Shown here piece by piece: positions 31,901 to 38,284 of a stretch of DNA of 38,284 nucleotides. A program made the position numbers and the translations under genes. The DNA is from DUPU01 sp050952465 (lineage in GTDB: Bacteria; Bacillota; Dehalobacteriia; Dehalobacteriales; Dehalobacteriaceae). Position 1 is the stretch's first letter, and every line of letters begins with the position of its first letter. A model generated the notes under the pieces. It was not told where the DNA came from. It saw only the letters and a list, made by a program, of their open reading frames with translations, and did no database searches. Location of the stretch: assembly GCA_050952465.1 (NCBI GenBank), contig JBMNKZ010000010.1, positions 1 through 38,284 of the forward strand, given 5' to 3'.

Positions 31901-32488
31901 TTAGTCTTCAGTCTTTTTAAACTTATGATCCTGTACCGAGAGCACAATCTGCGCTTTAAACACGATTTCCATATTCACCTTGGAGTGAACGGAAACCAGA
32001 TAGGTGCCGCTTCTTTGGGTCCGTACCATGGCCTTAGCCACTACCTTCTCCCCGACATAAACCGGTCTTTTATAGCGAATCCGGGCACTTCCTGTCAAAA
32101 CCACCTCAGCCCCAATTACCGCTACCGCCAAGGAATTGGCCTGGGCAAACAAATGATGGCCCCGGGCTATTTTCGTCTTGGCTAAAACCATATCCTCGGT
32201 AATGGTGAGCACAGAGTAACCGCCTTTATTTAATTCCAGATCCATTAGTTCACCCACAACCTCGTGTCGATCTAAAGCGGTAGGATGCTGCAGGGCATCC
32301 TGGGCTACATGCTTTACCCTTTCCCGCACTTCCGGAATCCCTAGAATTTGCCGATCCAGCCTAATGGTAGGTACACTGACCTCCAGGTAACGAGACAGCT
32401 CCTCATCCGTAACAAAAGGATTGTTTTCTATGTATTTTGTCAGGCACTGATGTCTTTTCTCCCGACCCTTTAAGCGCGCACTCATCAT
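31901..32488 (-). CDS. fapR: Fatty acid and phospholipid biosynthesis transcriptional regulator FapR
   Basis: The protein is about 195 aa from the ATG at 32488 (32485 is equally possible; a GTG at 32494 lies in the AGGTG ribosome binding site). An N-terminal DeoR-type helix-turn-helix has NPFVTDEELSRYLEVSVPTI and RLDRQILGIPEVRER. A linker leads to the C-terminal hot-dog fold thioesterase-like domain that binds malonyl-CoA (GHHLFAQANSLAVAVIGAEV and YKRPVYVGEKVVAKA). It represses fab genes until malonyl-CoA accumulates. Operator-like sites overlap its own promoter (32491-32565), which agrees with autoregulation. Confidence 0.95.
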   Translation of the reverse strand: MMSARLKGREKRHQCLTKYIENNPFVTDEELSRYLEVSVPTIRLDRQILGIPEVRERVKHVAQDALQHPTALDRHEVVGELMDLELNKGGYSVLTITEDMVLAKTKIARGHHLFAQANSLAVAVIGAEVVLTGSARIRYKRPVYVGEKVVAKAMVRTQRSGTYLVSVHSKVNMEIVFKAQIVLSVQDHKFKKTED

Positions 32489-32490
32489 TA

Positions 32491-32601
32491 TCACCTATTA
32501 TTACCTTATAATAGTTCCTCTAATAGACCCATTAATAGCACCTTGTATTATTACCTGATTATAATGCATTATAACTTACTTGGCAATTGTATGCAAGAAA
32601 A
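32491..32601 (-). promoter_or_regulatory. fapR operon promoter with FapR operator-like sites
   Basis: ATTATTACCTGATTATAAT (32547-32565) has inverted ends ATTAT/ATAAT and the ACCT core of the FapR consensus (TTAGTACCTxxxxxTAA). Two or three further ACCT-centred stretches lie at 32496-32513 (TATTATTACCTTATAATA), 32531-32553 (AATAGCACCTTGTATTATT) and 32489-32500. On the minus strand TATAAT boxes at 32568-32573 and 32558-32563 pair with TTGCAT or TTGCCA at 17-base spacing, so the best operator covers the -10. Confidence 0.7.
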
Positions 32602-32616
32602 ACAGGCCGACAAAAA

Positions 32617-32650
32617 ACGCGTCAAAGAACTATTTCCCTGACACGCTTTA
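32617..32650 (-). terminator. Probable intrinsic terminator behind the PilZ fragment
   Basis: On the minus strand GCGTGTCA and TGACGCG form an imperfect stem (one bulge) with a long loop, followed by TTTTTTG. It lies about 45 bases downstream of the stop of the PilZ fragment, in the direction of that gene. It separates it from the fapR promoter. Confidence 0.5.
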
Positions 32651-32696
32651 ATATTTACCATAATCCTTTAACAAACCTAACCAAGAGAATCTGATA

Positions 32697-33035
32697 CTAT
32701 TGTTGAATTCTGCCTAGGGATTTAAAATAAGCATTGGCAGATATGGAAATGAAATTACCCTCAGCAAATAAAATATTATTTCTCATTTTAATTTGCACTT
32801 GGTTTAATATCTTAGTTAAATCCATTCTCTCATTCTCATCAATAGTTAACTCAATACCATATTTGTATAAATTATTTTCCATTTCTTCAATCCAGATTGG
32901 ATATCCATATACTTTAATATTTTCTTCTATTAGCTGAGTTGTAAATTGTAAGATAAAATATCTCTCAATGGGAAGTCGTATATTTGAAATAAAGCTTAAT
33001 CCACCAATCCCGATATCTAAAGTGTCCCCTTTGTC
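32697..33035 (-). pseudogene. C-terminal PilZ-domain fragment of the disrupted PAS-GGDEF-EAL-PilZ gene
   Basis: The fragment is about 113 codons. It contains TLDIGIGGLSFISNIRLPIE (the [D/N]xSxxG motif of PilZ, here DIGIGG), VYGYPIWIEEMENNLYKYGI and ELTIDENERMDLTKILNQVQ, all typical of a PilZ beta-barrel that binds c-di-GMP. Its reading frame opens in the terminal inverted repeat of the adjoining IS3 element, with no natural start. The other PilZ motif (RRFFR) is at the end of the fragment on the far side of the element (34501-36378). Joining the flanks keeps the frame (PID-DKGDTLD), so the IS cut one gene in two. Confidence 0.8.
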
Positions 33036-33125
33036 AAGACACAAATTTCAAAATCTAAATGTGCCAGATATCCCCATTTCATAACCTTGTTCGTCCCGTT
33101 TCATTTTTTTGATTTGTTCACATAA

Positions 33126-33293
33126 GCAGCCGCCTGCGATTAGCAGGTTGCCTTGAGTTTGGGGCTGGCAAATGGTATGCTTGCACGATTTGCGGGGGAG
33201 ATATCAGTTTCATTCATAACCTCATCCCGCCCGCATCGCATCTTTACACCATTTGCCGGACACAAAGTCAAGGTCGGCGGTCAATTACGCTGC
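33126..33293. repeat. Nested inverted-repeat structure at the 3' end of orfB
   Basis: Concentric arms are GCAGCCGCC (33126-33134) with GGCGG...CGCTGC (33276-33293), CCTTGA (33151-33156) with TCAAGG (33268-33273), and GGCAAATGGT (33167-33176) with ACCATTTGCC (33248-33257, perfect). A side hairpin CCTGCGATTAGCAGG is at 33133-33147. The inner arms GCGGG/CCCGC are less regular. The structure ends at the orfB stop codon. Confidence 0.7.
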
Positions 33294-34169
33294 ATGTCCC
33301 AGGTTGGTATAAGCTAAATAAGGGGTAAGATAATCCAATGACTGGTGTGGCCTGTCCATGTTGTATTCTTGTACATATGCCCCTATACCAGCTCTTAACT
33401 GTTTAGGATTTTGATATTCATTAATGTAAATATTGTCACATTTTAAGCTTCTAAACCAGCGCTCGATGATAACGTTATCCACCCATCTTGCTTTTCCATC
33501 CATGCTTTGGCGGATGCTTTCCTGTCGTAGGAATCCGGTATAATCCTCGCTGGTAAATTGACTTCCCTGATCTGAATTGATGATTTCAGGTCTTCCATGT
33601 ACTGCAATTGCCTTCTTTACCGCTGCTAATACAGGAGCCGTATCTAACGTATCCGATAGCTCCCATCCTACGAGATACCGGCTGTACCAGTCTATAATAG
33701 CAGTTAAATACATATGGCTTTTGCCCATTTTAATGTAAGTGAGATCAATTGCCCATACCTGATTAGGCCTGGTAATGGCAATATTCCTCAGCAGATACGG
33801 GAATACCTTATGTTCTTTGTTACGTTTGGAGAGATTAGGCTTCGGATAGATGCAGTATATACCCATTTCTTCCATATATCGTCGAATCAGTTTCCGGCCG
33901 ATTCGGATGCCTTCATTCTGAAGCTTACTTTTAAGCCGTCTCACTCCCAAATAACACATTTTGGTATGCCAGTAGTCAATTCGGCTTTTTACCAGCTCCT
34001 CATACTCCGTATTTCCTGTAGCAGGTGTATAATAAACGCTGGTTCGATTAATGCCCAGTATTTTACATTGCGCTTTTATAGTTAGCTTAGAATGGTGGCT
34101 TATTAAACCTTTTTTCGTAGTCTGGTCCAAACATTTCAACAGATTTTTTTTTAAGCCACTCATTCTCAA
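33285..34169 (-). CDS. IS3-family transposase OrfB (integrase core)
   Basis: The protein is 294 aa. The DDE catalytic core has AIDLTYIKMGKSHMYLTAII (first Asp), INSDQGSQFTSEDYTGF (second Asp) and DNVIIERWFRSLKCDNIYIN (Glu). The N-terminus has the HTH_21 region (GVRRLKSKLQNEGIRIGRKL). The frame starts inside orfA. The A9 run at 34144-34152 (plus strand T9) provides a -1 programmed frameshift to make the OrfAB fusion. It inserts and excises the element. Confidence 0.93.
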   Translation of the reverse strand: MRMSGLKKNLLKCLDQTTKKGLISHHSKLTIKAQCKILGINRTSVYYTPATGNTEYEELVKSRIDYWHTKMCYLGVRRLKSKLQNEGIRIGRKLIRRYMEEMGIYCIYPKPNLSKRNKEHKVFPYLLRNIAITRPNQVWAIDLTYIKMGKSHMYLTAIIDWYSRYLVGWELSDTLDTAPVLAAVKKAIAVHGRPEIINSDQGSQFTSEDYTGFLRQESIRQSMDGKARWVDNVIIERWFRSLKCDNIYINEYQNPKQLRAGIGAYVQEYNMDRPHQSLDYLTPYLAYTNLGHAA

Positions 34170-34437
34170 TAGTGAGTTGGCCGACTTTTGCCATTAGTTC
34201 CTGTTTCTCTATCATTTGTTCTTTTTGTTGTCGTTTTTGCTCTTTTTCCAGTCTGCTGCCAGAGAACGCTTTAGATGCGTTTTCAATAAACTCTTTTTTC
34301 CAGTTACGCAACTGGTTCGGACTTATATCATGTTCCTTTGCCAGCTCGTTTAGTTGCTTTTCTTCTCGTAGCACTTCTAATACAATTCTTGTCTTAAACT
34401 CGGCTGTAAATTGTCTTTTTTGCATTTTTTGAACCAC
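34087..34437 (-). CDS. IS3-family transposase OrfA (helix-turn-helix)
   Basis: The protein is 116 aa. QFTAEFKTRIVLEVLREEKQ and LAKEHDISPNQLRNWKKEFI make up the InsE/OrfA helix-turn-helix, and the C-terminus is a leucine-zipper-like coil (EQMIEKQELMAKVGQLTIEN). It overlaps orfB by 83 bases. The slippery A9 run lies in the overlap. Confidence 0.92.
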   Translation of the reverse strand: MVQKMQKRQFTAEFKTRIVLEVLREEKQLNELAKEHDISPNQLRNWKKEFIENASKAFSGSRLEKEQKRQQKEQMIEKQELMAKVGQLTIENEWLKKKSVEMFGPDYEKRFNKPPF

Positions 34438-34502
34438 TCTCCGTCCGGCAGTTTTCTGCCTTTATTATATCAGGTTCATTTAGTTTTGTAATTTCGTGTC
34501 TT

Positions 34503-36378
34503 AATCTATGGGTACATTATAATCTTCAATTAATACTTTCGTATTACCTACATTTACATTTTTCCCCTTAATCGTTAATACTGTCATTATTGCTTCTAGT
34601 AATTGCCAAAACCTAATCCTAAAAAATCTCCGCTTCTCTTTAACGGGCATTTTTGCCTTATTAATTAGTTTAGGCTTACATTTTTTCTTAGCCAGTATTT
34701 TTTCAAAATCCTCTAAAGCTACCGATTTAGTAAAGATATTCCCTTGTCCGGTATGACAATTTAAATTTTTTAAGTATGATAATTGCTCCCAACTTTCTAT
34801 TCCCTCTGCTACCAGTTTAATTTTAAGGTCTCTTGCCATCTTAATGATAGAACTTGTAATGACATTACTGGCTTTATCCAAGATAGCATTTTTTATAAAC
34901 AAACCATCTAATTTTAAATAATCAATCTTAAATGAATATAAATAGGCTAAAGAAGAAAAACCCGTGCCGAAATCATCAAGGGCTATTTGAATTCCTAAAG
35001 CCCTCAATTTTTCAATATCAGCGGTAACTTTATTAATGTTTTTCATGAGCACACTTTCGGTAATTTCCATAATGAGAAAGCGGGGATCCAATTCTAATTC
35101 ATCAATAGTATTTTTGATATTATCCACAAAATTGCTTTCAAAAAATTGAATACTGGAAAAGTTAATGGAGACTTTTATTTGGGGCAGTCCATCCTTTAGC
35201 CATTGTTTATAATTGTGACACGCTTCTTTTAATACCCAGTTTCCAATATTAATTATAAAACCTGATTCTTCAGCCAGTGATATAAACTCATCAGGGGGTA
35301 TGATACCCCAGTTGGGGTGTTCCCATCGAACTAAAACTTCAACTGCTAATATTTCGTTTGTTTTTAGATTGACCATAGGCTGATAATAAACTTTGAGTTG
35401 TCTTTTTTCTATGGCCTGATGCAAATCACTTCTGATTATAAAATCTTTATAATTTTGGATATCCAAACCAGAGGAATAAAATTTGTATCTGTTTTTCCCT
35501 TCCTTTTTAGCCCTTATCAAAGCAACCTTTGATTGCTTCCTAAGGGTATCCCCATCCTGCCCATCATCAGGATAAATGGATATACCAATGTTTGCTGAAA
35601 TATCAAGTTCATAATTATTGATTTTATAATCTTGTGAAAAAAGGTTGAGTAATTTTATGGCAATAGCTTTATATTCGTCGTAAGTTCTTGGCCCGCTAAT
35701 TATAAAAGCAAAATGGTCTTCTGAAAATCTACTTAAAAATATATCATTCTCTAAATTTGTCTTGAATCTTTGAACTATATCTATAATCAGTTCATTTTCG
35801 ATATCATAACCCAAAGAATATTTTATATCTTTTAAACCATCTATATCTAACATCATCACAGCAAATTTAGTTTGGTTTTTTTCAGCCTGTTTGCATTGAA
35901 TTCTTAGCTTCTTTTCAAATAAAGCCCTATTGGGGAGATCTGTTAATTCATCATGAGTAGCCCTATGAGCCATTTGTCTTCTCAACTGTACCTTTTTGGT
36001 AATATCTCTAAAATTGACAACAATACCTTCTATAGCCGGTTCATGTAGTAAGTTTTGCATGCAAATTTCCAAATACTTTTTTTCCCCTGCTTTAGTTATA
36101 AAGATAACGTTACCTTTGATTTTTTTATCAGATTTATTTAAAACAAATTGGATCATTTTAGTTACTTTAATTAATTCTTTTCCTTGGTAATAATCATATA
36201 CCTTTTTACCTATTCGTTCTTCCGGTTTATATCCAACTATTTTTTCTGAAGCTTTACTAATATATTTTAAGGTTCCATCAGGTGCCATTATCTCAAAAAC
36301 ATCCAAAGATTCCTGCACTAGAACTTCATATTTTTTTTGAATCTTTTTTATTTCTCTTTGCTTTTGTCGTACCGCCTT
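34503..36378 (-). pseudogene. PAS-GGDEF-EAL-PilZ cyclic-di-GMP protein, truncated at both ends by IS elements
   Basis: The open frame gives about 605 aa from GTG 36318, and stays open further upstream (AVRQKQREIKKIQKKYEVLV) to the IS21 junction near 36378, so the true start is missing. In order: PAS (1-110), GGDEF-like (120-275), EAL (290-540), and the first part of PilZ (RRFFRIRF near 566). The GGDEF signature is SEDHF at 199-203, so diguanylate cyclase activity is unlikely. The EAL domain keeps Glu (EVL at 327-329), Asn386, Glu418, Asp448/449, Lys469 and Glu505, so phosphodiesterase activity is possible. The stop is in the IS3 end; the rest of PilZ is at 32697-33035. Confidence 0.85.
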
Positions 36379-36427
36379 GTGACTGTCAAGTACTTTTGAA
36401 CAAATTTTGCTAAATAACTTTTAACAC

Positions 36428-37183
36428 CTAGATATTTCCAAAGATGGTTTCTCGATGTTTGATTCTATAGCTATCACCACTTAAATGAATTATCTCACTC
36501 TTGTGAATTATTCTGTCTAAAATGGCTGTAGTGATTGCAGGATCGCCTAGCAATTCACCCCAATCTTCTGGTCCTTTGTTGGAGGTGATTATAACTGAGG
36601 TTTGTCCATAGAGCTTGTTAATAAGCTGAAAGAACATATTAGCTTCATTTCTATCCATTGCCATGAACATCAGGTCATCAATTATGACTAGATCCGAGGA
36701 AATTATCCGTTTCATCTTTGCCCTGCTGCTACGACTTATTTCCTGGGTCTTAAACAGGTTAATCAACGTATCCATCTGAATGAAGCTAACTTTATAACCT
36801 CGGTCTATTGCCTCAATGCCTAAACCTATAGCTAGAAATGTTTTACCAACGCCGGGAGGCCCTAAAAGTAATAGATTGTAAACCTGTTCAACCCATAAAA
36901 GCTCCCGTAGATGCTGTAATTGTTTTTTACTAAGGGATTGTTGCTCGGCTAGGTTAAACTTATCTAAGGTCTTATATTCCGGGAAAGCAGCCCATTTGAG
37001 CCACTTATCCCTTTGCTTTTCCTCTCGTTTCAACAATTCATAATTAACAAGTTTATATAAAAATTCCTGATAACTAAGTTCTTTGGTTTCAGCCTCTAAC
37101 AAAAAATCGTCGAGAACCTTTGCCATTTCAGGGATCTTTAGTGTTTTCATTTGCTCTTTTAATTTGGTAGTGGTTCCTAGCAT
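36428..37183 (-). CDS. istB: IS21-family transposition helper ATPase IstB
   Basis: The protein is 251 aa. It has the AAA+ Walker A LLLGPPGVGKTFLAIGLGIE near residue 105, Walker B LVIIDDLMFM near 165, and ITSNKGPEDWGELLGDPAIT with the sensor region. The N-terminal domain (LKIPEMAKVLDDFLLEAETK) is typical of IstB. It assists IstA in strand transfer. The start overlaps the istA stop. The protein looks intact. Confidence 0.93.
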   Translation of the reverse strand: MLGTTTKLKEQMKTLKIPEMAKVLDDFLLEAETKELSYQEFLYKLVNYELLKREEKQRDKWLKWAAFPEYKTLDKFNLAEQQSLSKKQLQHLRELLWVEQVYNLLLLGPPGVGKTFLAIGLGIEAIDRGYKVSFIQMDTLINLFKTQEISRSSRAKMKRIISSDLVIIDDLMFMAMDRNEANMFFQLINKLYGQTSVIITSNKGPEDWGELLGDPAITTAILDRIIHKSEIIHLSGDSYRIKHRETIFGNI

Positions 37184-37644
37184 GCATTACCCCTTTCCAG
37201 AAGTTCTTGGTAGGACTTAAAATCTCTAACTTCCGGTTTAGTTTTAAATTTACTACGGTCTACTTCATTTAAAGGTTTAATTTCCGCAGGATTGGCCTCG
37301 GAAGGCATTTCTTTCGTCTGTAGTGTAGTAAAATGTTCCACTGCATCAATAAAGTCTGTGGCACTAAATAGCTTATATTTCAAACAATAATTTAGGGCCT
37401 TTTCAGTTACCGACGCATCAATATTTGCGATGTTTTTTTGAATTACTTGCAATTGGTCACGGATGTACCTTGGCTTTTCTATCCGGATTATTTCGAGCAA
37501 TTCTCTAGCCTGTAAAGGGTGGGTAAAAAGTGCTGACACAGTTTCAATATATTTGTCAATACCTTTGGAATGATCCCCGGCTTGAACCCCCATTATTGGA
37601 GAAAACCCTTTTAAAAACTTATTCTTACTTAAGAAAGCTCTAAT
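37177..37644 (-). pseudogene. IstA transposase, C-terminal remnant
   Basis: The frame is open from about 37644, with an in-frame ATG at 37593. KGIDKYIETVSALFTHPLQA and ELLEIIRIEKPRYIRDQLQV correspond to the C-terminal part of IstA. The catalytic DDE domain and the N-terminal HTH are missing. The overlap with istB (ATGCTAG) is the usual one. The deletion joins the second IS3 element near 37645, so this was probably caused by that insertion or a later deletion. Confidence 0.7.
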
Positions 37645-37651
37645 TTACTAA

Positions 37652-37792
37652 GCAGCCGCCCTTGACATGGGGCCCCTGGTGCCCGTGTTCTTTAGGGCCG
37701 AGGCCAGCTGCATCAATGATTTAGCGGCCCTAGCCAAAGATAGGCTAACACGGGCACCTCCCCCATGTAAAGGGTCTTCGATAAACGGCTGC
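37652..37792. repeat. Nested inverted-repeat structure at the 3' end of the second IS3 orfB
   Basis: Concentric arms: GCAGCCG (37652-37658) with CGGCTGC (37786-37792), CCCTTGACATGGGG (37659-37672) with CCCCATGTAAAGGG (37761-37774, 13 of 14), GGTGCCCGTGTT (37678-37689) with AACACGGGCACC (37747-37758, perfect), and TAGGGCCG (37693-37700) with CGGCCCTA (37725-37732, perfect). The structure ends two bases before the orfB stop codon, exactly as in the first IS3 element. Confidence 0.8.
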
Positions 37793-37794
37793 CC

Positions 37795-38284
37795 TTAGGC
37801 GATCATTTTTCCCCTAGCTATTTGGCTGTTTTTAACAGCTTCATAATACTTAGCTGGGGCCATATATCCTATACTGCCATGTCTGCGGCGATTATTATAA
37901 TAAGCCATATATTCACTTATAACCTTGTAAGCATCTGTAAAACTGGTAAACTCATTTCTGCTATAACATTCATCTTCTAAGATTGAATGAAAAGACTCTA
38001 TATAGGCGTTCATATTAGGTGTTTTAACCGGTATTCTTTCATGAGTTAATTTCCATTTCGAACATGTTTTTTCAAATACCTTAGCTATAAATTGGGGGCC
38101 GTTGTCTGTCCTTATTACCGGTAGATCCATACCAGGTTTTAAACCGCGTTTTTTAAGAGAATTTATAAGCACAGCACAGGCATCTCTGGCTGTAGCACTT
38201 AAGCCAAGATGATAGTCGATTACTGATCGGTCATATACATCTATCAAGGATAATTGGAAAAAGAACCTGGCCATACCCTCAATA
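37795..38284 (-). CDS. IS3-family transposase OrfB, C-terminal part (runs off the window)
   Basis: About 163 residues are visible, with the frame open to the edge (IEG-MARFFFQLSLIDVYDRS). RTDNGPQFIAKVFEKTCSKW carries the second Asp, TPNMNAYIESFHSILEDECY the Glu, and YNNRRRHGSIGYMAPAKYYE the usual C-terminus. This is a different IS3 subgroup from the element at 33036-34502. It adjoins the istA remnant, so it is probably inserted in the IS21 element. Confidence 0.9.
   Translation of the reverse strand, partial: IEGMARFFFQLSLIDVYDRSVIDYHLGLSATARDACAVLINSLKKRGLKPGMDLPVIRTDNGPQFIAKVFEKTCSKWKLTHERIPVKTPNMNAYIESFHSILEDECYSRNEFTSFTDAYKVISEYMAYYNNRRRHGSIGYMAPAKYYEAVKNSQIARGKMIA

Larger units (their letters stand above)
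33036..34502 (-). mobile_element. IS3-family insertion sequence (complete)
   Basis: The terminal inverted repeats are AAGACACAAATTTC... at 33036 and, on the opposite strand, AAGACACGAAATTAC... ending at 34502; they continue with matching CTAAATG and GATAT segments. The element is about 1.47 kb and carries overlapping orfA and orfB on the minus strand. No exact target-site duplication could be read (flanks ...GTC and AAT...; GAT/GAC is only a near match). Confidence 0.85.
36379..37644 (-). mobile_element. IS21-family element, partial
   Basis: An IS21-like end TGTGACTGTCAAGTACTTTT starts at about 36379, and istB and the 3' part of istA lie inside. The 5' part of istA is missing, replaced by the second IS3 element. 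The other end of the element is not in the window. Confidence 0.65.

Noticed and set aside
33033..34505. Target-site duplication of the IS3 element
   Set aside because: The flanks (GTC and AAT/ATC) are not identical; only GAT/GAC is similar, so no duplication is claimed.
1..38284. tRNA or rRNA genes
   Set aside because: No cloverleaf with conserved TTCGA arm or rRNA-like stretch was recognised by eye on either strand; a tRNAscan run would settle this.

Overview
The window looks like a chromosomal segment from a spore-forming, low-to-mid GC Firmicute, most likely a Peptococcaceae-type member of the Clostridia. The evidence is a spoVS gene, the order fapR-plsX-fabH-fabK-fabD-fabG-acpP-fabF-rnc-radical SAM, strong AGGAGG-type ribosome binding sites, and FabK in place of FabI. 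Almost every gene is on the minus strand; the large SNF2 ATPase is the main exception. I could not run any search, so family names rest on motifs that I can read.

Positions 1-11764 (AT-rich, accessory) hold an exopolysaccharide gene cluster read right to left. In order of transcription it has a DegT-type aminotransferase, a PglC/WbaP-type initiating sugar transferase, a WecD-like acetyltransferase, two glycosyltransferases, a small gene remnant, a third glycosyltransferase, an FrhB-like iron-sulfur protein, a polysaccharide pyruvyl transferase family protein, a frameshifted glycosyltransferase, an O-antigen-ligase/polymerase-like gene split at an A7 run, and a glycosyltransferase that leaves the window. 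Positions 11765-13582 are mostly non-coding. They hold three copies of an unrecognised leader repeat, with a RelE/ParE-type toxin-antitoxin pair between copies. A type IV pilin-like gene and galU follow. In front of galU there is a sequence that reads as a c-di-GMP-I (GEMM-I) riboswitch followed by an intrinsic terminator.

Positions 15353-17445 hold five small minus-strand genes: DUF1659, DUF2922, YvrJ, an excisionase-like HTH protein and a DnaD-domain protein. They are served by two good sigma-A-type promoters, each with a LexA-like palindrome just downstream of the -10. I regard this as an SOS-controlled module of unknown function and the best candidate here for a little-described system.

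Positions 17626-32600 are the conserved core: a SWIM-SNF2 ATPase, a heptad-repeat coiled-coil protein, spoVS, a radical SAM protein, rnc, and the type II fatty acid synthesis operon led by the regulator fapR. Operator-like sites overlap the fapR promoter. Palindromic repeats of the GACACAGGGGGACG type surround fabF.

Positions 32697-38284 are insertion-sequence debris. A PAS-GGDEF-EAL-PilZ gene is cut inside its PilZ domain by an IS3-family element and has lost its 5' end to an IS21-type element. The IS21 istA gene is in turn truncated next to a second IS3-family element, which leaves the window. Both IS3 elements carry a long nested inverted-repeat structure directly against the orfB stop codon. 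Cyclic di-GMP recurs across the window (riboswitch, pilin, polysaccharide, broken GGDEF-EAL-PilZ gene).
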